Of a DNA stretch of 64,000 bases, positions 9,361-18,888 are shown piece after piece. A program made the position numbers and the translations under genes. Position 1 is the stretch's first letter; each line of letters opens with the position of its first letter. The stretch comes from Mycobacterium botniense (lineage in GTDB: Bacteria; Actinomycetota; Actinomycetes; Mycobacteriales; Mycobacteriaceae): contig NZ_BLKW01000004.1 of the NCBI RefSeq assembly GCF_010723305.1, forward strand, positions 558,001 through 622,000, given 5' to 3'. Below the pieces are notes generated by a model. It was given only the letters and a program-made list of their open reading frames with translations, made no database searches and had not been told where the DNA came from.

Positions 9361-12243
9361 CTAGCTCCTGAGCAGCAACGAACGGACGACTGGACGCGGG
9401 CCAACCGGCCGAAGCAGGGCGCTCGCAGGGCGGGGGCGCACTCGTTGGGGCCACCAGAACCAGCGTCCGAGCAGCGCGGCAATCGAGGGCATCATGAACG
9501 CACGCACTACCAATGTGTCGAACACCAGGCCGAGACCGATGGTGGTGCCGACCTGACCGATGATGCGCAGGTCGCTCACCAGCATCGACGCCATGGTGAA
9601 AGCGAACACCAGGCCAGCGGACGTCACCACTTTGCCGGTGCCACCCATCGCGCGGATGATGCCTGTGTTTATCCCGCCGGCTAGTTCCTCTTTCATGCGT
9701 GATACCAACAACAGGTTGTAGTCAGATCCCACCGCCAACAAGACGATCACCGACATTGCCAGTACCACCCAGTGCATTTGTATTCCAAGAATATATTGCC
9801 AGACGAGCACAGACAGTCCGAAGGAAGCGCCGAGCGAAAGTCCGACGGTACCGACGATAACCAGAGCGGCGATCAAACTCTGTGTAATGACGAGCATGAT
9901 AATGAAAATAAGACAAAGTGCAGCGACGCCTGCGATCAAAAGATCATATTTGGAACCTTCGACGAGGTCTTTCGTCATCGCCGCGGTACCCGTCAGGTAG
10001 ATTTTTGCATCCTCTAACGGCGTGCCTTTGAGCGCCTCCTCGGCTGCCGTTTGTATCGCGTCGACCCGCGAAATACCTTCGCGTGTCGCAGGGTCGCCCC
10101 GTTGAGAAATGAGCATGCGGACGGCTTTCCCATCCGGAGATAGGAAGACGTTCATTGCCCGTTTGAAGTCTTTGTTTTTGAAAACGTCTGGGGGCAGGTA
10201 GAAGGAGTCGTCGTTTTTGGCGTCGTCGAAAGCCTTCCCCATAGCCGTCGCGTTGTCGCTCGCATCCTCCATCTGACTAAATATCCCGGTCATGGTGCTA
10301 TGCATGGTCAGCACCATGGTCCGCATGTTTTGCATAGTGGCGATCATCGGCGGGAACTGCGTGAGCAACTGTGGCATCAGCAGGTCGAAGTGATCGAGAT
10401 CTTTGACGAGAGCCTGCAGCTCATCGCTGATCGCGTCGACACCGTCAAGTGAATCAAAAATGGACCGAAACGACCAGCAGATTGGAATGTCGTAGCAGTG
10501 CTTCTCCCAGTAGAAGTAGCTGCGGATCGGCCGCCAAAAATCTTCGAAATCGGCGAGGTGATCCCGCAGCTCGTCCGTGATCACCACCATGTCGTGAGTT
10601 TCTCCGACCATGTGGTGGGTAGTGTTGGTGAGCTGTTGCATGAGGTCATACAGACGCTGCATCAAGTTGATAGTTCTCGCCAGCTCGTCTGCCTGCCTGA
10701 GCATATCGTTCATACGGTCTTTCTGAAACTTTAGATTTTGTAGCTGGCTGGCGTTTGACATGCTGATCATAAACGGTATCGAAGTGTGTTGGATTGGCGT
10801 GCCCTCGGGTCGGGTTATGGCCTGAACCATGGAAATACCCGGAACAGCGAAGATACCCTTGGCCAGTTTATTCAAGACGAGAAAATCTGCTGGATTACGC
10901 AGATCATGGTCGGCCTCGACCAACAAGATCTCGGGCGTCATCATTCGCGCCTTCGGAAAATGACGTTCGGCTGCCGTATATCCCAGGTTGGCGGGAATAT
11001 CTTTGGGGATATAGTCACCGTCGTTATAGCTGGGTTTGTACCCCGACAATGTCAACAGGCCGACGAGCGCGACCGCTAATGTGGTGGCGAGAATCGGAGC
11101 CGGCCACCGGACGATCGCTGCGCCGATCCGGCGCCATCCCCGCGCTTTCGCTTGCCGCTTGGGTTCGAATAAACCATAACGGCTTCCAGCACTGAGAACT
11201 GCCGGAACCAGCGTCAGGGCCACCGCAACTGCGACGGAAATGCCCACCGCACAGGGGACGCCTAAAGGCTGGAATGCGGGTAGCCGAGTAAAGGCCAGGC
11301 AGAAAACCGCTCCCGCGATAGTCAAACCAGAGGCCAACACAACGCGTGCGACTCCGCGATATGTCGTGTAGTAGGCTGTGTCCCGGTCTTCACCGGCCTG
11401 ACGGGCCTCGTGATATCGCCCGATGAAGAATATTCCGTAGTCCGTTCCCGCCGCGATGCCGATGGATGTCAAGAGATTGACCGCGTAGGTAGTCAAGCCG
11501 ACCAGCTGATGATCGCCAAGGAATGCGACAAGACCGCGGGCCACCTGCAATTCTATTCCGACCATCAGCAACAAGAGAATTACGGTGATAACCGAGCGGT
11601 ATACCAGAAGCAGCATGCTGAATATCACTGCAACGCTGACGGCTGTGATCGTGATGACGGTCCTGTCGCCGCTGTGAGCCACGTCTGCAGCGAACGCCGC
11701 CGGACCCGTGACATACACCTTCAACCCCGGCGGTGGCGGTGTGTGCGCCACGATGTCCCGCACAGCTTCGGCCGACTCATTCCCTAAGGTCTGACTCAGA
11801 TCGCCGGCGAGGTTCAGTTGAGCATACGCGGCCTTACCATCGGCGCTTTGCGCAGCGCCCGCGGTGAGTGGATCACCCCAGAAATTGTTGATGTGCTGGA
11901 CATGTTTGGAGTCGCTTTCGAGGTTACGAATCAACCGGTCGTAGTATTTGTGAGCGTCGTCGCCCAACGGGCGTTGACCCTCCAGCACGAGCATCGCCAC
12001 GCTTTCGGAATCAGATTCGTGGAAATCTTGGCCCATGCGCTTCATTGCCTTGAACGCGGGCGCATCTGCGGGACTCAGCGATACCGAATGCTCTTTTTCG
12101 ACCTGTTCCAGGGACGGCACGCCGATACTGACGATGATGGCGACCGCCAACCAGATCAAGATGATGGGCACCGAAAATCGGTGGATTGTTTGGGCAATCA
12201 GTGACGGCCCGGGGTGGCGGTCGTCGTCGTGTTGGTCGCTCAT
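9361..12243 (-). CDS. MmpL-family RND lipid transporter (MmpL4-like, first copy)
   Basis: 960 residues. The ATG at 12243 overlaps the mmpS stop (ATGA). The twelve-helix RND layout with two extracytoplasmic loops is clear; the N-terminus has [20 protein letters not shown] and the C-terminus [14 protein letters not shown]. It is a close paralogue of the next gene: long stretches such as [20 protein letters not shown] are the same in both, which indicates tandem duplication, though the last 40 residues differ. MmpL4 with MmpS4 exports carboxymycobactin and, in GPL-making species, takes part in GPL assembly. Here it is probably half of a transport machine with the neighbouring MmpS; the lipid carried is not predictable. 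Confidence 0.92.
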   Translation of the reverse strand: MSDQHDDDRHPGPSLIAQTIHRFSVPIILIWLAVAIIVSIGVPSLEQVEKEHSVSLSPADAPAFKAMKRMGQDFHESDSESVAMLVLEGQRPLGDDAHKYYDRLIRNLESDSKHVQHINNFWGDPLTAGAAQSADGKAAYAQLNLAGDLSQTLGNESAEAVRDIVAHTPPPPGLKVYVTGPAAFAADVAHSGDRTVITITAVSVAVIFSMLLLVYRSVITVILLLLMVGIELQVARGLVAFLGDHQLVGLTTYAVNLLTSIGIAAGTDYGIFFIGRYHEARQAGEDRDTAYYTTYRGVARVVLASGLTIAGAVFCLAFTRLPAFQPLGVPCAVGISVAVAVALTLVPAVLSAGSRYGLFEPKRQAKARGWRRIGAAIVRWPAPILATTLAVALVGLLTLSGYKPSYNDGDYIPKDIPANLGYTAAERHFPKARMMTPEILLVEADHDLRNPADFLVLNKLAKGIFAVPGISMVQAITRPEGTPIQHTSIPFMISMSNASQLQNLKFQKDRMNDMLRQADELARTINLMQRLYDLMQQLTNTTHHMVGETHDMVVITDELRDHLADFEDFWRPIRSYFYWEKHCYDIPICWSFRSIFDSLDGVDAISDELQALVKDLDHFDLLMPQLLTQFPPMIATMQNMRTMVLTMHSTMTGIFSQMEDASDNATAMGKAFDDAKNDDSFYLPPDVFKNKDFKRAMNVFLSPDGKAVRMLISQRGDPATREGISRVDAIQTAAEEALKGTPLEDAKIYLTGTAAMTKDLVEGSKYDLLIAGVAALCLIFIIMLVITQSLIAALVIVGTVGLSLGASFGLSVLVWQYILGIQMHWVVLAMSVIVLLAVGSDYNLLLVSRMKEELAGGINTGIIRAMGGTGKVVTSAGLVFAFTMASMLVSDLRIIGQVGTTIGLGLVFDTLVVRAFMMPSIAALLGRWFWWPQRVRPRPASALLRPVGPRPVVRSLLLRS

Positions 12244-12671
12244 GCAGCCTTCAGCAGACAGAAGGTAAATGCGTTTACTTCGTGCGATACGTGTTCAGCC
12301 TTTACTTCACCGTCAACGACGATGCGGCAGCCGATGCTGTCACTATCGCCTTGCGCCACAATACTTCCCACCACTGCCGCCTGGGTGGTCGCAAACTTGA
12401 CCGACCATGGCAAACGTGCTCCCTCAACAAGTTGCGGGTCGGCATTGACGTCGAAATAGCTGATGTCGGCCACGGTTCCGGGCGGCCCGAAAACTTCATA
12501 TGTCAACTGTTTGGGGTTAAACGGTTGAGTGTCGTTAATTTTCGTGTCGGCATATGAGGGGCGTTTCTCAGAGCCGAAGATGCCGTGCAACCGCGCCACA
12601 GCCAGTCCTCCGGCACCGATCACAATTAGTATGACCAGTGGAATCCATAATCGCCTGAGAACCCTGAAAAT
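12240..12671 (-). CDS. mmpS4: MmpS4-like accessory membrane protein, probable ATT start
   Basis: 143 residues if translation begins at ATT 12671. This places a membrane helix ([20 protein letters not shown]) at about residues 9-28, ahead of the conserved MmpS periplasmic domain ([42 protein letters not shown]). Known MmpS4 is about 140 residues with the same helix. The first standard start inside the frame, GTG 12623, would delete half of that helix. No ATG, GTG or TTG exists between the upstream stop codon and 12623, yet GGAGGGG lies 7 nt before the ATT. MmpS proteins partner MmpL transporters; the stop overlaps the mmpL ATG. The family call is strong, the start codon less so. Confidence 0.88.
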   Translation of the reverse strand: MFRVLRRLWIPLVILIVIGAGGLAVARLHGIFGSEKRPSYADTKINDTQPFNPKQLTYEVFGPPGTVADISYFDVNADPQLVEGARLPWSVKFATTQAAVVGSIVAQGDSDSIGCRIVVDGEVKAEHVSHEVNAFTFCLLKAA

Positions 12672-12678
12672 CGCTAAT

Positions 12679-12685
12679 CCCCTCC
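12679..12685 (-). promoter_or_regulatory. Shine-Dalgarno site (GGAGGGG) that points to an ATT start for mmpS
   Basis: On the minus strand GGAGGGG is followed by a 7-nt spacer and ATT at 12671-12669. No standard start codon lies at a usable distance from this strong site, so it decides the proposed start. Confidence 0.6.
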
Positions 12686-12901
12686 GCCCGTTTCCAGACC
12701 GGCGTCATTTCAGCCGCTCGACCAATGCAACTACCCCTCGGGCAACGGCATGCCAGACGACTGCACCGCGTGGACGCAGGCGGCGTCCCCGGCGAACCGG
12801 GTGACGGTCACCTCAACCGTGCGGCACACACCTAAGCAACGTGACCAGATCTCGACGAGTAAACCATGCCGGTTGTGCACCCATGTTGGTTCCCTTGCGC
12901 G

Positions 12902-12926
12902 CGGTATGCGATCGTAATGCATACCG
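12902..12926. promoter_or_regulatory. Inverted repeat CGGTATGC-N9-GCATACCG, candidate operator
   Basis: Perfect 8-bp arms with a 9-nt spacer, about 230 bp upstream of the mmpS start. The form suits a dimeric repressor site of the TetR or MarR type controlling the mmpS-mmpL-mmpL operon. No regulator is known to bind here. Confidence 0.45.
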
Positions 12927-13742
12927 GCTGCGTCAACGCGTGAGACCGTCGTCTGGCTATTCAGGCCGCCGAGCACGTCGTGTCCTTACCGTCGGCGCTG
13001 GCCGAGTCCGGCTTCTGCCATCTGCCCACGAAACAGATCATGAAACAGACGCTGTACCCACGTGTGGCAGCGGTCGCCGACAGCCTGGAACGGCGTTGCC
13101 CCATGCCTGGCGAGGCCGCCGCCACCTCGAGCACGACGTGGATCGAGGCAAGGTGTCGAGATGACGACGTGCTGCTGCCATGATGCCGCCGACGTGATCG
13201 AGCAAACACCGCTGGCATCCAGTCCCCACCGCGTCTTTCTCGTCGCAAGCCTAATTGGCGTCACTGGGCGGCCCGCTGCAGAGGGACGACCGTTGATCGC
13301 GCAGCCGCGCTTACCGCGGCTGCGGTGGTGGTTCGATGTGGTAGTTGGCTTGCGTCGATCTCCACTAACGCGAAAAATGCACCCCGGACCCGGCTGCAGC
13401 TTTAACCTGAACTGCGGCGTGAGGCTTGTCAGGAGCCTTCCCGCCTTCCCGGCCCCCGGAGCCGCCCGGAGGTCTTCAGTATGGGGTGGATGAGATGGAG
13501 TCAAGTCGAGGAGACGGTACGGCCAGGAGAATCCCGGCCCGTCAACCCGTTCGACAACGAGGGTGGTTTTGCTGCCCGCTATTCGCCCCGTTACCGCGGC
13601 TAGCCCACCCTCGCCCGGGGTGCTCGGCGACCCGAGTGTTAAACCTAGGTAAGCGGCGCACGCCGCGATACCACGACCGCCGGCGACACGTTGCGCTGTC
13701 CCGCAAGTCAGACATGTCCGATACGCGAGAATTGGGGAAGCG

Positions 13743-13973
13743 GTGAGCGTCAATCCGTTCGACGATGACAACGGCAGGTTTTTCGTACTAGTCAACGACG
13801 AAGAGCAACACAGCCTGTGGCCGACCTTCGCCGCTGTTCCCGCCGGGTGGCGGGTAGTTTACGGCGAAGCAGACCGAGCGGCCTGCCTGGACTACATTGA
13901 ACAGAATTGGACCGATATACGGCCTAAGAGTTTGCGCGAAAGGTTGGCAGAGGGGCGAGGCGTTGACCGATGA
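13743..13973 (+). CDS. mbtH: MbtH-like protein, stand-alone
   Basis: 76 residues from GTG 13743. The protein has the hallmarks of the MbtH family: [24 protein letters not shown] at the start (shown here as the family core), then [18 protein letters not shown] and [11 protein letters not shown]. MbtH-like proteins bind adenylation domains of non-ribosomal peptide synthetases (NRPS) and are needed for their activity. No NRPS is present anywhere in the window. In GPL loci an mbtH gene sits near mmpS4-mmpL4a-mmpL4b and the synthetases mps1/mps2, so this copy may be a leftover of such a locus or may serve a synthetase elsewhere. It is convergent with the acyl-CoA ligase at 14098. Confidence 0.93.
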   Translation: MSVNPFDDDNGRFFVLVNDEEQHSLWPTFAAVPAGWRVVYGEADRAACLDYIEQNWTDIRPKSLRERLAEGRGVDR

Positions 13974-14097
13974 ACCCTCTGGATGAGGGGAATTCAGCTG
14001 AGACGTGACCGGTGCGCATTTGCACTGTGACGCGGACGGGGCTCACGACGCCGAGCTACGGTTGCCGTATTTAGCCGATAGCGTGAACACGATTCGA

Positions 14098-15600
14098 TCA
14101 CCCGCCTCGGGCCGCGATCATCGCCGAGCGGTTGACCTTGGTCGCGGCCGTGCGGGGAATCTGGTCGACGAACTCGACGGTCTTGGGCACTTTGTAGCCG
14201 GCGAGGCGGCTCTTCGCGTACCGGATCACCTGCTGTTCGGTCAGCGGCGGCCCCGACTCCGCGCGCTGGACCACGGCATGCACCCGGCGCCCCCACTGCG
14301 GGTCAGCGAGTCCGATGACCACCACGTCAGCGATGCCGGGATGTTCGGCCAGCGCGCATTCCACCTCGGCGGGATAGACATTGGCGCCGCCGGTGACGAT
14401 CATGTCGGCACGGCGGTCGACGAGGTAGAGGTACCCCTCGTCGTCGAGGTGACCGATATCGCCGGCGGAGCGGAATCCGTCGGCCGTCGACGGTAGCGGC
14501 GGTGCCCCGCCCAAGTAGCGATACCCGCTGCTCATCGGTGCGCGCAAGTAGATGTCGCCGAGTTCACCAGGACCTACCGGATTTCCATGTGCATCTAAGA
14601 TGCGGATCTCGGTTCCCCGGAAGCCACGGCCCACACTGCCCGGATGGGTCAGCCACTCGTCGCCCCGCAGTGCGGTAAGCCCAAGGTTTTCGGTCATCCC
14701 GTAAGCCATCAGAATCTGCTCGGGACTGAGCAGATCGAACCAGGTGTGCAGCAGCGCAGGCGGCATCACCGCGGCTCCCTGCAAAATCCAAACAACACTG
14801 GAGAAGTCTCGGCGGCCAATATCGGGCAGCGCGGCAATACGCGCCAGCATCGTGGGTGTGGCGGTGAAGTTGGTGATCCGATACCGCTCGATCGCGTCGA
14901 GGACCATTGCCGCGTCGAATTTTTCCAGGATTACCAAACGGTCCCCACCCAACAGGTTGTTGAGTGGAGCAAAGCCGTTGGTGTGATACATCGGCCCCGG
15001 CACCAGAATCGTCTGCGGTTGCGGCACCGGTGACCAGGCCGCCATGAACGGAACGCTGTGCTCGGGTGTCCACAACGCTTGCGCCAGGTTGAGGATCACT
15101 TTGGGCAGCCCAGTCGAACCGCTGCTGCATATCCCGTTGACCATAGGTGACACGGCGACGGGCAGCGGGGCTCCGGACTGACGTGCCGCGTGCGCGGCAA
15201 ACGTCTGCACGTGGTGTTCGTCAACGGTGACGACGGGGTTGATCACCTCGAGCACCCGGGAGCGCTCCCAGTCGGGCAGATCCCAGTGCATGGGGATCGG
15301 AACGGCACCGATTTTCCAGCAGCCCAGCGCGGCCAGCACCAGGTGCTGTGAGTTGGGAATCGCAAGGGCGACCAGCGAACCGGTCTGGGCACCGGCTTCG
15401 GCGAGCGCCCGCCCCCACTGGTTGGCGCGGGTGTCGAGCTCGCTGAATGTCAGCGCACGAGCCGTGCCGTCGCGGGCCACCGTGACGACGGCCAGCTCGT
15501 CGCGACGTTCGGCGGCGAGGTCGGTGAGCCTGGCCCCGAAGGGGATTCCGCCGCCTGCCTGGCCGAGCGGCACTCCGGCGGCAATTGGCCCGGCGCTCAT
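14098..15600 (-). CDS. Acyl-CoA synthetase (FadD/ANL superfamily)
   Basis: 500 residues from ATG 15600, which overlaps the stop of the upstream ACAD; the longer frame to 15753 is inside that ACAD. ANL motifs are present: the phosphate-binding loop SSGSTGLPKV, PMYHTNGF, the adenylate site AYGMTENLGL, the hinge region DRRADMIVTGGANVYPAEVE and the C-terminal catalytic Lys in ATKVNRSAM. The enzyme activates a carboxylic acid to its CoA thioester through an acyl-AMP. As the last gene of a five-gene operon with four ACADs, it probably supplies the CoA thioester that the dehydrogenases oxidise. Substrate specificity cannot be read off the sequence. Confidence 0.9.
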   Translation of the reverse strand: MSAGPIAAGVPLGQAGGGIPFGARLTDLAAERRDELAVVTVARDGTARALTFSELDTRANQWGRALAEAGAQTGSLVALAIPNSQHLVLAALGCWKIGAVPIPMHWDLPDWERSRVLEVINPVVTVDEHHVQTFAAHAARQSGAPLPVAVSPMVNGICSSGSTGLPKVILNLAQALWTPEHSVPFMAAWSPVPQPQTILVPGPMYHTNGFAPLNNLLGGDRLVILEKFDAAMVLDAIERYRITNFTATPTMLARIAALPDIGRRDFSSVVWILQGAAVMPPALLHTWFDLLSPEQILMAYGMTENLGLTALRGDEWLTHPGSVGRGFRGTEIRILDAHGNPVGPGELGDIYLRAPMSSGYRYLGGAPPLPSTADGFRSAGDIGHLDDEGYLYLVDRRADMIVTGGANVYPAEVECALAEHPGIADVVVIGLADPQWGRRVHAVVQRAESGPPLTEQQVIRYAKSRLAGYKVPKTVEFVDQIPRTAATKVNRSAMIAARGG

Positions 15601-16538
15601 GCGGGTTCTGCGGCGAATTCGGTGAACAGGGTCTCCAAGCACCCATTGCGCACGGCAGGTATCAGGCGCTGGGCGAGTTCTTCGCTGCTCGCTGGCAGCC
15701 GGATCAGCGGTTGGGTGTGCCGGTCCAGAACACTGATATCGGATTCGTCGCAAAAACCCAGTGCACCCAGCAACTGGTGCGAAGTCCGCAGCACCTGTCG
15801 GGCCGTGTCAGCGGCTTTGAGCCGCAGCACCAGCGCATCGGCTGAACGTGCCTGCGCCGGTGCGGTTCCCAACCGCCACACGGTGTACTTGGCAAGTTCG
15901 TGAAGACCGCGCACCGCCACCGATGCGTCGGCGGTGGCGAACTTGACGGCCTGAAAGTCCGCGAGCGGCCTGCCGAATTGGATCCGCGAGCGCACATGCT
16001 CGGTGACGATCTCCAGGGCGCGTTGCATCGCACCCAGAATCCGCCACGAGCCCAGCACCAGATGCACGTCGACGTCGGCTGAGGGCACGGTGCCGTCAGG
16101 TTCACTCAGGGTGGCGGGCACCAGAAACGGGCCCAGCTTGGCGTGCGTTCGCGTGCCCATGCGCGGATGGTAGCGGGTGCCGTCGAGGTCGGCGGCGACC
16201 CAGCCACCGCTCAGGTCTCCGTGGTCGACTCGCGCGGCTCGGGGGTTGACCAGGGTAAGGCGCTCGCCGTCGATCCTCAGCAGTTCTTCGACCAGCGGAT
16301 AAGGCAGCGCCGTGGCTCCGGCAGCCTGGCAGAGCACCGCGGCTGCCAGCAGGTCGTCGGGGCCAGATCGCACGTCGAGATCGAATGCGCCGATCTCGGC
16401 CAGCGCAGCCCGCGCCTCGGCACGCGGCGCCTCCTCGGTTTCAGCCCGCAAAGCTGCCTGCGGCCCACCCACCCGGGCCAGCCGTTTAGCGGCGACGGCG
16501 GCGAATTCAGCGGTGTCTTCAGGCAGCGCGGTATTCAC
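15597..16538 (-). CDS. Acyl-CoA dehydrogenase-like protein, short partner subunit
   Basis: 313 residues, short for an ACAD (usually 380-400), with a compressed N-terminal domain. The C-terminal helical domain reads as ACAD (IQFGRPLADFQAVKFATADA, HQLLGALGFCDESDISVLDR), but the usual HGG/EHDLHLYLRR region is diverged. It starts with GTG overlapping the stop of the 385-residue ACAD and its own stop overlaps the ligase ATG. By analogy with heterotetrameric mycobacterial ACADs, it probably pairs with the upstream gene product as the subunit that lacks full catalytic residues. Assignment to the family is firm; the role as a structural partner is inference. Confidence 0.82.
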   Translation of the reverse strand: MNTALPEDTAEFAAVAAKRLARVGGPQAALRAETEEAPRAEARAALAEIGAFDLDVRSGPDDLLAAAVLCQAAGATALPYPLVEELLRIDGERLTLVNPRAARVDHGDLSGGWVAADLDGTRYHPRMGTRTHAKLGPFLVPATLSEPDGTVPSADVDVHLVLGSWRILGAMQRALEIVTEHVRSRIQFGRPLADFQAVKFATADASVAVRGLHELAKYTVWRLGTAPAQARSADALVLRLKAADTARQVLRTSHQLLGALGFCDESDISVLDRHTQPLIRLPASSEELAQRLIPAVRNGCLETLFTEFAAEPA

Positions 16539-17692
16539 CTGTGTTCTCCCAAGACGTCACGTGCCACCAACATCTTTTGCACTTCGATGGTGCCCGACGC
16601 GACCGTGGCCGCTTGCGCGTAGCGCCAATGGTCTTCGATCGCCCCGTCCAGCGGGGCCGAGACGCCGCTGTCCAGCGCCGTCGGACCCAGCACATCGAAT
16701 AGCAGCTCGGCGACCTGCTGATCACAGGTGGTGGCGGCGATGCGGGCGGCGCTGGCCGCTGCCCCCGCCGACGGATCGTCTAACAGCGACACGGAGCGAT
16801 AGGCCAGCAGCCGCGCCACCCTTAGGTCGGCCAATGCCCGCACCCACCGAGTGCGGATCGACTCGGGCAGGCTGTCCCAGCTGGTGCCGAGTTCGGCGCG
16901 TACACGCTCGAGCAGCGATTCGCAGCGCGCATAGCGCGCGATACCGACACGCTCGAAAGCGAGCGCTTCCCGCATCACCCGCCACCCGTCGCCGACCTCG
17001 CCGAGCACTTCGCCGGGAAATGCCTGCACGCCGTCGAGGAAGACCTCGTTGAGATGGTGCGGTCCCAACATCGACCGAATAGGGCGGACAGTGATGCCAG
17101 GCCGGTCCATCGGAATCAGGAAAAGGGTGAGCCGTCGCGGTTTCGGGGCATCCGGGTCCGTACAGGCCGCCAGCACACACCACGATGCCATTTGTGCGTA
17201 GGACGTCCAGACCTTCTGGCCGGTGATCCGCCAGCCGTCACCGTCGGGGACCGCGCGGGTACGTAACGACGCCAGGTCCGTTCCGGCTTCCGGCTCGGAA
17301 AACCCCTGACACCAAATGACTTCGCCGGCGGCAATAGCTGAGAGGTGCTGGGCCTTCTGCTCGGGGGTGCCGTAACGCATCACCGCCGGCCCCACCCAGT
17401 TGATCCCCATGTACTGTGGGCCGCGGGGCTCATGGTGTGCCCACATTTCCTCGCGCAGCACGGTCTGCTGCCAGATCGAACCACCACCGCCGCCATATTC
17501 TTTGGGCCACGCCAGCGCGAGCAGACCTTCGGATGCCAACAGCTTGCAAAACGACTCGGTGGTCGCCAGATCCTGCGGATCGTCGGTGCATGCGCCCAGG
17601 AAGCCTGCGGGGATGTGAGCGGTAATCAACTGTCGTAAACGTTTGCGCAGTTGACCGGCATCAGCGCCGAGGTCATAGTCCATCGTCGTCAC
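16535..17692 (-). CDS. Acyl-CoA dehydrogenase
   Basis: 385 residues from GTG 17692 (GTGA overlap with the upstream stop; ATG 17683 is an alternative three codons in). It has WPKEYGGGG in the N-terminal domain, GFSEPEAGTDLASLRTRA (ACAD signature and FAD contact), KVWTSYAQMASW, and SGTIEVQKMLVARDVLGEH at the C-terminus, corresponding to the GGTSEIQ FAD motif. It should oxidise an acyl-CoA at the alpha-beta position and pass electrons to ETF. It is third in the five-gene operon and probably forms a complex with the 313-residue partner encoded next. Confidence 0.9.
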   Translation of the reverse strand: MTTMDYDLGADAGQLRKRLRQLITAHIPAGFLGACTDDPQDLATTESFCKLLASEGLLALAWPKEYGGGGGSIWQQTVLREEMWAHHEPRGPQYMGINWVGPAVMRYGTPEQKAQHLSAIAAGEVIWCQGFSEPEAGTDLASLRTRAVPDGDGWRITGQKVWTSYAQMASWCVLAACTDPDAPKPRRLTLFLIPMDRPGITVRPIRSMLGPHHLNEVFLDGVQAFPGEVLGEVGDGWRVMREALAFERVGIARYARCESLLERVRAELGTSWDSLPESIRTRWVRALADLRVARLLAYRSVSLLDDPSAGAAASAARIAATTCDQQVAELLFDVLGPTALDSGVSAPLDGAIEDHWRYAQAATVASGTIEVQKMLVARDVLGEHR

Positions 17693-18888
17693 CCTTTCGG
17701 CAGCCCGAGCACCCGCTCACCGATGATGTTGCGCTGGATTTCCGATGTGCCGCCGTAGATGGTTGCGGCCAGTGCGTCCTGACGTTCGAACAAAAGATCC
17801 GGATCGGCGACCGAATCCGGTCCCGCTGCCACAGCGCTCAACTCCCAAACTCGCTGCAGAGTCACTGATCCGAGCAATTTGAGGATGTCGGCTTCTGGTG
17901 CGGGCCGGCCGGCGAGCTCGTTGTGCAGCGCGCGGTAACCGGTGGCCCGCAAAGCTTCGGCGTCTGCCAGCAGCGAACCCAGCTCAGCGAAGATGTCCTC
18001 GCCGGTAGTCACTTCGTCGGCGAGAGTGCGCATTTGTACCGCACCGCTCGGCGTGTTGGCGTGCAAACACGCACGCTCGCGCATGCGCCGGATCGAGTCG
18101 AGACCGCGGTGGATTTCGACCCAGTTCATGATCCAGATCATCTGGCGTTCATGCCGCAGCGACGACAACGCGACCTGCCAGCCACCGTGGTATGGGCCCA
18201 GCAGGTTGGTCACCGGGATCTCCACGTCGTCAAGGAAGATCTCGCAGAAGGTCTCGTCGGAAATCGATGCCATGCGAATGGGTGTGATTGTCACCCCAGG
18301 CGAATTCAGGTCGAGGATAAGGCAGGAGATGCCGCGGTGTTTGGGCGCGGCGGGATCAGTCCGGGCATACAGGGTGCACCACCGTGACAGGTGGGCCTGC
18401 GTGGTCCAGATCTTGTGGCCGTTGACCCGGAACACTGTGCTATCCGGGGCGTCCAGCTCGGCGCGGGTGCGCAAGCCGGCGAAATCCGATCCGGCTTCCG
18501 GTTCGGACATGCCCAGTGCCCACCACTCGTCGCCGCGCAGCAAGGGCACCAGCAGCCGGTCGATCTGCTCAGGTGTGCCGAACTGCCGGATCGCGGGCGC
18601 AACGACGTTGGGACCGGCGATATTGGGCAGTTTGGGTGCCGACCGCAGCGCTGCCTCCAGCCGGATTTCCATCGCCTCTCGCAGACCCAGCGACCGGCCG
18701 CCGTGCTCAGGAGGCCAGGTGGGCTGCAGCCAGCCGGCCTCGAAGGCGGCTCGTTGATAATCGCGCCGCAGCCCCAGATCCCAGCGGTAGTGGCGATAGC
18801 GTTCCCCGTAGTAGTCGGCGGGCAGGAATGCGGTCAGCCAGGCGGCAAACTCAGCCGCCACCTCCGAACGGGTGTCGGCTGGCGTCAC
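17689..18888 (-). CDS. Acyl-CoA dehydrogenase
   Basis: 399 residues from GTG 18888, chosen because it overlaps the upstream stop (GTGA); the frame further upstream lies within the 355-residue ACAD. Motifs are canonical: QPTWPPEHGG, GMSEPEAGSDFAGLRTRA, HKIWTTQAHLSRWC, and the C-terminal IYGGTSEIQRNIIGERVLG. Among the four ACADs of this operon it is the most complete and is probably a catalytically competent subunit. It likely pairs with the 355-residue protein, the arrangement known for ChsE-type alpha2beta2 enzymes of cholesterol side-chain degradation. The acyl-CoA used is unknown. Confidence 0.92.
   Translation of the reverse strand: MTPADTRSEVAAEFAAWLTAFLPADYYGERYRHYRWDLGLRRDYQRAAFEAGWLQPTWPPEHGGRSLGLREAMEIRLEAALRSAPKLPNIAGPNVVAPAIRQFGTPEQIDRLLVPLLRGDEWWALGMSEPEAGSDFAGLRTRAELDAPDSTVFRVNGHKIWTTQAHLSRWCTLYARTDPAAPKHRGISCLILDLNSPGVTITPIRMASISDETFCEIFLDDVEIPVTNLLGPYHGGWQVALSSLRHERQMIWIMNWVEIHRGLDSIRRMRERACLHANTPSGAVQMRTLADEVTTGEDIFAELGSLLADAEALRATGYRALHNELAGRPAPEADILKLLGSVTLQRVWELSAVAAGPDSVADPDLLFERQDALAATIYGGTSEIQRNIIGERVLGLPKG

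Larger units (their letters stand above)
12672..13742. other. About 1.07 kb without a convincing gene (between mmpS and mbtH)
   Basis: Several open frames exist on both strands but none shows a recognisable domain or good start context, and the longest (minus strand, 12986-13795) would run into mbtH. A small plus-strand frame from 12980 (SLPSALAESGFCHLPTKQ) may be a relic but I cannot name it. The stretch also contains the inverted repeat at 12902-12926. It probably holds the mmpS promoter, the mbtH promoter and decayed DNA. Confidence 0.55.

Noticed and set aside
12986..13795. 269-codon minus-strand open frame between mmpS and mbtH
   Set aside because: It overlaps the start of mbtH on the opposite strand, has no recognisable domain and low-complexity composition.
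6423..13973. A complete glycopeptidolipid biosynthesis locus
   Set aside because: No NRPS, glycosyltransferase or methyltransferase genes are present; only transporter genes and mbtH.
15601..15753. N-terminal extension of the acyl-CoA ligase
   Set aside because: It lies wholly inside the preceding ACAD in another frame; ATG 15600 with ATGA overlap is the natural start.
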